Positions 60,346 to 64,000 of a stretch of 64,000 bases of DNA are shown in pieces. How positions within the stretch are numbered: the first letter of the stretch is position 1; every line of letters starts with the position of its first letter. The position numbers and the translations under genes are program-made. The notes below the pieces were generated by a model. It was not told where the DNA came from and did no database searches. It saw only the letters and a program-made list of their open reading frames with translations. Origin of the DNA: Shimia aestuarii (GTDB lineage: Bacteria > Pseudomonadota > Alphaproteobacteria > Rhodobacterales > Rhodobacteraceae); the NCBI RefSeq assembly GCF_022814865.1, contig NZ_JAKVRD010000006.1:62001-126000 (forward strand), read 5' to 3'.

Positions 60346-61035
60346 TTAGCCGAGCGCGTAGCCCGCACCGCGCACCGTGCGCAGCGGATCATCTCCGCCA
60401 TGCTTGCAAAGCGCCTTGCGCAGCCGACCGATATGGACATCCACGGTGCGGCTATCGACATAGATGTCGCGGCCCCAAACCCGATCCAGAAGCTGTTCCC
60501 GGCTCCAGACGCGGCCCGGTTTTTCCATGAAGGTCGACAGCAGACGGAATTCCGTCGGACCGAGCTTTAGCGGCTTCTCATCGCGGGTCACGCGATGGGT
60601 TTCAGCGTCGAGGATGATATCCTCGTATTCCAAACGTTGGCCCACCGCGGCGGGGCGCACGCGGCGCAGTTGGTTGCGGACGCGCGCCATCAGTTCCATG
60701 ACGGAATAGGGTTTGACCACATAGTCGTCAGCCCCGGTTTCAAGCCCCCTCACCCGGTCAACCTCTTCCGAGCGCGCCGAGAGCATGAGCACAGGAATGC
60801 CCGCGGTTTCGGATTTGGTCTTCAGACGGCGGCAGATCTCGATCCCCGAAATACCCGGCAGCATCCAGTCGAGCACGATGATATCGGGCACGACTTCTGC
60901 GACGAGCAGAAGGGCCTCTTCGCCGTCGCCTGCGCTCACCACCTCGAAGCCTTCGGCCTCGAGGTTATAGGTCAGAACATCGCGTTGTGCAGGCTCATCC
61001 TCGACGACGAGAACGGTGGGGTGATCTTTGGCCAT
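60346..61035 (-). CDS. phoB: Phosphate-regulon response regulator PhoB
   Basis: A 229-residue OmpR/PhoB-type regulator. The receiver domain has VVEDEPAQRD (acidic pocket), the phospho-Asp56 in DIIVLDWMLPG and the conserved Lys in DDYVVKPYS. The C-terminal winged helix has LGPTEFRLLSTFMEKPGRVW and VDVHIGRLRKAL. It activates genes for phosphate uptake and phosphorus-sparing. It is the last gene of the pst operon here, 24 bp after phoU; phoR is not in the window. Confidence 0.95.
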   Translation of the reverse strand: MAKDHPTVLVVEDEPAQRDVLTYNLEAEGFEVVSAGDGEEALLLVAEVVPDIIVLDWMLPGISGIEICRRLKTKSETAGIPVLMLSARSEEVDRVRGLETGADDYVVKPYSVMELMARVRNQLRRVRPAAVGQRLEYEDIILDAETHRVTRDEKPLKLGPTEFRLLSTFMEKPGRVWSREQLLDRVWGRDIYVDSRTVDVHIGRLRKALCKHGGDDPLRTVRGAGYALG

Positions 61036-61059
61036 CTTACTAGGTCGTCCGTACTGGTA

Positions 61060-61773
61060 TTATTCCGTCGTGTGCAGCGCAGGGTCATAGTGATCCTCGC
61101 GCGGGCGGTTGTCTTCGGGCAGTTCACCGGTCACCAGGTAGATCACCTGTTCGGCGATCGAGGTCACATGGTCCCCCATGCGCTCGGTATTCTTGGCGAT
61201 GAAATGCAGATGCATACAGGGCGTGATGTAGCGCGGGTCTTCCATCATGAAGGTGAGGAATTCGCGGAACAGCGCATTGTACATCTGGTCGATGTCGCGG
61301 TCGCGCTCGAGGATGTCACGGGCCAGCTCGGCGTCGCGCTGAATATAGGCGTCGAGCGCATCCTTGAGCATGAGCTGCACTTCGCGGGCCATGCGGCGCA
61401 GCGCCCCGCGCGCGCCTTCGACCGGCGCCATATGCACAAGAACCGAGGTCCGTTTGGCCATGTTCTTTGCATAGTCGCCAATACGCTCGAGGTTGCCCGC
61501 GATCTTCAGCACCGAGAGCGCGACGCGCAGGTCGATTGCCGTTGGTGCGCGCAGCGCGATCAGTTTGATACACTCGTCATTGATAAGCTCTTCGAGCTCG
61601 TCGATGGCCTTGTCATTGTTGCGCACCTGCTCAGCCAGTTCCTCATCGCGATTTTTGAGCGACTTGGACGCGTCGAGGATAGCTTCTTCGACCAGACCAC
61701 CCATTTTCATGATATGGGCCTGGACCTTTTCGAGATCCGCATCAAAGGCGGAAACGATATGTTTATCGTTCAT
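61060..61773 (-). CDS. phoU: Phosphate signalling protein PhoU
   Basis: A 237-residue helical PhoU with its two three-helix repeats, each with an E/DxxxD metal-binding pattern: KMGGLVEEAILDASKSLKNR near residue 23 and VQLMLKDALDAYIQRDAELA near 132. It tunes PhoR and the Pst transporter when phosphate is plentiful. It lies between pstB and phoB with short gaps, the normal order. Confidence 0.95.
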   Translation of the reverse strand: MNDKHIVSAFDADLEKVQAHIMKMGGLVEEAILDASKSLKNRDEELAEQVRNNDKAIDELEELINDECIKLIALRAPTAIDLRVALSVLKIAGNLERIGDYAKNMAKRTSVLVHMAPVEGARGALRRMAREVQLMLKDALDAYIQRDAELARDILERDRDIDQMYNALFREFLTFMMEDPRYITPCMHLHFIAKNTERMGDHVTSIAEQVIYLVTGELPEDNRPREDHYDPALHTTE

Positions 61774-61787
61774 CGGTAATGGCTCCC

Positions 61788-62585
61788 TTAGCCGATACGG
61801 CCAGTGATGTAGCTTTCGGTGCGCTCATCACGGGGGTTGGTAAAGATCGTTCCGGTGTCGTCGTATTCCACGAGGTTGCCGAGGTGGAAGAAGGCGGTCT
61901 TCTGGCTGACGCGGGCGGCCTGCTGCATCGAGTGGGTCACGATGACAACGGAATACTGCGCGCGCAGTTCGTCGATGAGTTCTTCAACCTGAGCCGTGGC
62001 GATGGGGTCGAGTGCCGAGCAAGGTTCATCCATGAGGAGGACCTCCGGCTCGGTCGCGACCGCACGCGCGATGCAGAGGCGCTGTTGTTGGCCACCGGAG
62101 AGGCCGGTGCCGGGCGCATGCAGGCGGTCCTTGACCTCGTCCCAGATTGCACCGCGGCGGAGCGATTTTTCGACAATCACGTCAAGGTCGGCCTTGTTCT
62201 TCGCGAGGCCGTGGATACGCGGGCCATAGGCGATATTGTCGTAGATCGATTTGGGGAACGGGTTCGGTTTCTGGAACACCATGCCCACCTTGGCGCGCAG
62301 TTGCACCGGGTCGACCTTTTTGTCGTAGATGTCCTCGCCATCAAGCAGGATATCGCCTTCGACACGGCACACATCGATCGTGTCGTTCATGCGGTTCAGG
62401 CAGCGCAGGAAGGTCGACTTGCCACAGCCCGAGGGGCCGATGAAGGCGGTGACGGTCTTGTCTTCGACCTCGATATCCACGTCCTTGATGGCGTGCGTCT
62501 CGCCATAATAGACCTGAACCTTGTTGGCGGAAATCTTGATGTCTTTCTGGTCCACGTTGGCCCCCGGGTTCGGTGCGTCGTACAT
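61788..62585 (-). CDS. pstB: Phosphate ABC transporter ATP-binding protein
   Basis: A 265-residue ABC ATPase. Walker A is GPSGCGKST, the signature [14 protein letters not shown] and Walker [13 protein letters not shown], all standard for PstB. It energises high-affinity phosphate import through PstC-PstA. It lies 17 bp after pstA and 14 bp before phoU. Confidence 0.97.
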   Translation of the reverse strand: MYDAPNPGANVDQKDIKISANKVQVYYGETHAIKDVDIEVEDKTVTAFIGPSGCGKSTFLRCLNRMNDTIDVCRVEGDILLDGEDIYDKKVDPVQLRAKVGMVFQKPNPFPKSIYDNIAYGPRIHGLAKNKADLDVIVEKSLRRGAIWDEVKDRLHAPGTGLSGGQQQRLCIARAVATEPEVLLMDEPCSALDPIATAQVEELIDELRAQYSVVIVTHSMQQAARVSQKTAFFHLGNLVEYDDTGTIFTNPRDERTESYITGRIG

Positions 62586-62602
62586 TGGTTCGTTTTCCCG
62601 TC

Positions 62603-63967
62603 TTACCAGCGGCGCTCGAAGCGGCGGCGCAGGAGGATGGCGATGATGTTCATAGTGATGAGGAACACCAGCAGGATGATGATACCGCCCCAGGCACGTT
62701 CATAGAAGGCCGGGTCGGCGCGTTTGGCCCATTCGTAAATCTGGGCCGGCATGGCGGAGTTGGGCGAGACGAAGCCGTCCATGACGCCTTCGGGGTAGTT
62801 CGAGGCGATGAAGCCCACCATCCCGATAAGGAGAAGCGGCGCGGTCTCACCAAGAGCTTGGGCCAAGCCGATGATGGTCCCGGTGAGAATTCCCGGCGCG
62901 GCAAGCGGCAGCACATGGTGAAAGACCGATTGCATCTTCGAGGCCCCAACCCCAAGCGCGGCGTCGCGGATCGAGGGCGGCACAGCCTTGAGTGAGGCGC
63001 GGGTCGCGATGATGATTGTCGGCAAGGTCATCAGCGTCAGCACGAGGCCACCAACAAGCGGCGCCGATTGCGGCAGGTGCGCAAACTGGATGAAGACCGC
63101 GAGGCCAAGGATACCGAAGACAATCGACGGCACGGCCGCGAGGTTGGAGATGTTCACCTCGATCAGGTCGGTCCAGCGGTTCTGCGGCGCGAATTCCTCA
63201 AGGTAGATCGAGGCGGCCACGCCGATCGGCAGCGACAGGCCCAGCACGACAAGCATCATGAAGAGCGACCCGAGCATCGAGACCCCCATGCCGGCAGCTT
63301 CAGGACGAGTATCCGAGGCGTCCGAGCCGGTGATGAAGGACCAGTTGAAGGTCTTTTCGATGACACCAACCTCGAGCAGCGCGTCGACGAGATCGAGATG
63401 CGCCGCGTCGATGTTCTTGTCGCGGGCAATCGACTCGCGGGTGACACGGCCCTTGAGGTAGCCATCGACACGGCTCGACGCGAGGAAGCGGAATTCGACC
63501 GTTTCACCGATCTTGTCGGGGTTGGCGATCACATAGTCACGCAGTTGGGCAGCCGCAGAGGCCGACAGGATCGGCTTCATGTCCTTGCCTTTGGACAGCG
63601 GCGTTTCGGCACCGCTTTGGTCCACCGCGCTCAGGAGACCGTTTTGCACCAACGGGCTATAGCCGAAGGTCGAGACCTTCTTGATATCCTCGAGATTGCG
63701 ATTGCCGTTCTTGTCGAGCTTGCTTTCGAGCAGCTCGACCTGAACCGACACAAAGGTCTGGCTAAAGGCCTGCGCGCCGTTGGTGATAATCGCCCACAGC
63801 AGCACGAGCAGGAAAAGCAGCCCCGTGCCGACGGCCAGAACGCCGTAGAACTTAAAGCGAGATTCGGCGGCATTGCGGCGTTTGGTGCGCGCGTCCTGCT
63901 GAAGGAGCGAGCCCTTCTTGGAGCCGGACGGCTGCGGCGCGGCGGTACCTGCGGTTGCGTCACTCAT
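62603..63967 (-). CDS. pstA: Phosphate ABC transporter permease PstA (long form)
   Basis: A 454-residue permease, about 150 residues longer than E. coli PstA because of an N-terminal extension with one helix (about 42-62) and a periplasmic domain of the DUF3333 type (about 65-210). The BPD_transp domain follows with about five helices and the EAA loop [20 protein letters not shown]. It overlaps the pstC stop by 4 bp (ATGA). The long form is common in alphaproteobacteria. Confidence 0.95.
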   Translation of the reverse strand: MSDATAGTAAPQPSGSKKGSLLQQDARTKRRNAAESRFKFYGVLAVGTGLLFLLVLLWAIITNGAQAFSQTFVSVQVELLESKLDKNGNRNLEDIKKVSTFGYSPLVQNGLLSAVDQSGAETPLSKGKDMKPILSASAAAQLRDYVIANPDKIGETVEFRFLASSRVDGYLKGRVTRESIARDKNIDAAHLDLVDALLEVGVIEKTFNWSFITGSDASDTRPEAAGMGVSMLGSLFMMLVVLGLSLPIGVAASIYLEEFAPQNRWTDLIEVNISNLAAVPSIVFGILGLAVFIQFAHLPQSAPLVGGLVLTLMTLPTIIIATRASLKAVPPSIRDAALGVGASKMQSVFHHVLPLAAPGILTGTIIGLAQALGETAPLLLIGMVGFIASNYPEGVMDGFVSPNSAMPAQIYEWAKRADPAFYERAWGGIIILLVFLITMNIIAILLRRRFERRW

Positions 63968-64000
63968 TCGTACTGCTCCCGGTATTTGCGCACGATATAG
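63964..64000 (-). CDS. pstC: End of phosphate permease gene pstC, cut by window edge
   Basis: On the minus strand the last codons before a TGA at 63964-63966 read [11 protein letters not shown]. This basic, hydrophilic C-terminus after a membrane protein, and the ATGA overlap with pstA, fit the end of PstC. Only about 11 residues are in view, so the assignment rests mostly on the operon order. Confidence 0.6.
   Translation of the reverse strand, partial: YIVRKYREQYE

Overview
The window looks like chromosomal DNA of an alphaproteobacterium of the order Rhodobacterales, most likely the marine roseobacter group; I would not name a genus. The evidence is the company of genes: a ChpT-type phosphotransferase (CckA-ChpT-CtrA pathway), the olsB-olsA ornithine-lipid pair, a long PstA, ribosomal protein L21 with a C-terminal helix-hairpin-helix tail, and a metF / methyltetrahydrofolate methyltransferase / Virulence_fact trio. 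GC is high throughout. There are no insertion sequences, phage genes, CRISPR arrays or rRNA genes; the only RNA gene seen is a tRNA-Ser(CGA).

Layout. (1) 1-12.2 kb is a surface-polysaccharide locus: a glycosyltransferase (cut by the window edge), a UDP-galactopyranose-mutase-like flavoprotein, UDP-glucuronate decarboxylase, a polytopic membrane protein, a NusG/RfaH-type antiterminator, an asparagine-synthetase-like amide ligase translationally coupled to an acylphosphatase/ATP-grasp fusion, a FlaA1/CapD-type sugar dehydratase and a Nudix hydrolase. (2) 12.2-18.5 kb is a heme-import operon on the minus strand: hmuS-hmuT-hmuU-hmuV-exbB-exbD-exbD-tonB, without an outer-membrane receptor. (3) 18.7-28.1 kb is an aromatic-acid catabolic region: acyl-CoA dehydrogenase, DUF3237, amidohydrolase, feruloyl-CoA-synthetase-like ligase, MarR, crotonase and SDR in one minus-strand operon, then a second MarR divergent from a 3-hydroxybenzoate-4-hydroxylase-like monooxygenase. 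(4) 28.1-36.4 kb is a mixed accessory stretch: sulfatase-superfamily hydrolase, ectoine-hydrolase-like M24 protein, ArgE-like deacetylase, YihY membrane protein, cardiolipin synthase and an acyl-CoA ligase. (5) 36.5-45.3 kb holds the one-carbon trio, Ppx/GppA, RlmE and a three-subunit molybdenum hydroxylase followed by a MoaD-like carrier. (6) 45.4-57.3 kb is mostly housekeeping: tRNA-Ser, rplU-rpmA, obgE-proB-proA, chpT, olsB-olsA, rpsB-tsf. (7) 57.6-64 kb contains aroQ overlapping a LuxR solo, a DadA-type oxidoreductase and the pstC(end)-pstA-pstB-phoU-phoB phosphate operon.

How parts work together. The hmu and exb/tonB genes should form one iron-scavenging unit. The aromatic operon has every step needed for CoA activation, hydration, oxidation and hydrolytic removal of a two-carbon side chain, and so resembles the hydroxycinnamate beta-oxidative deacetylation route rather than the vanillin route. 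Ornithine-lipid genes and the Pho regulon lie within 10 kb of each other, which fits phosphate-limitation membrane remodelling.

The best candidate for an undescribed system is 4.9-9.4 kb: a NusG paralogue, an asparagine-synthetase homologue lacking the N-terminal glutaminase nucleophile, and an 8-bp-overlapping gene that fuses an intact acylphosphatase domain to a cyanophycin-synthetase-like ATP-grasp ligase with a second, degenerate ATP-grasp-like half. This looks like a dedicated amide- or peptide-forming pathway inside a polysaccharide locus.
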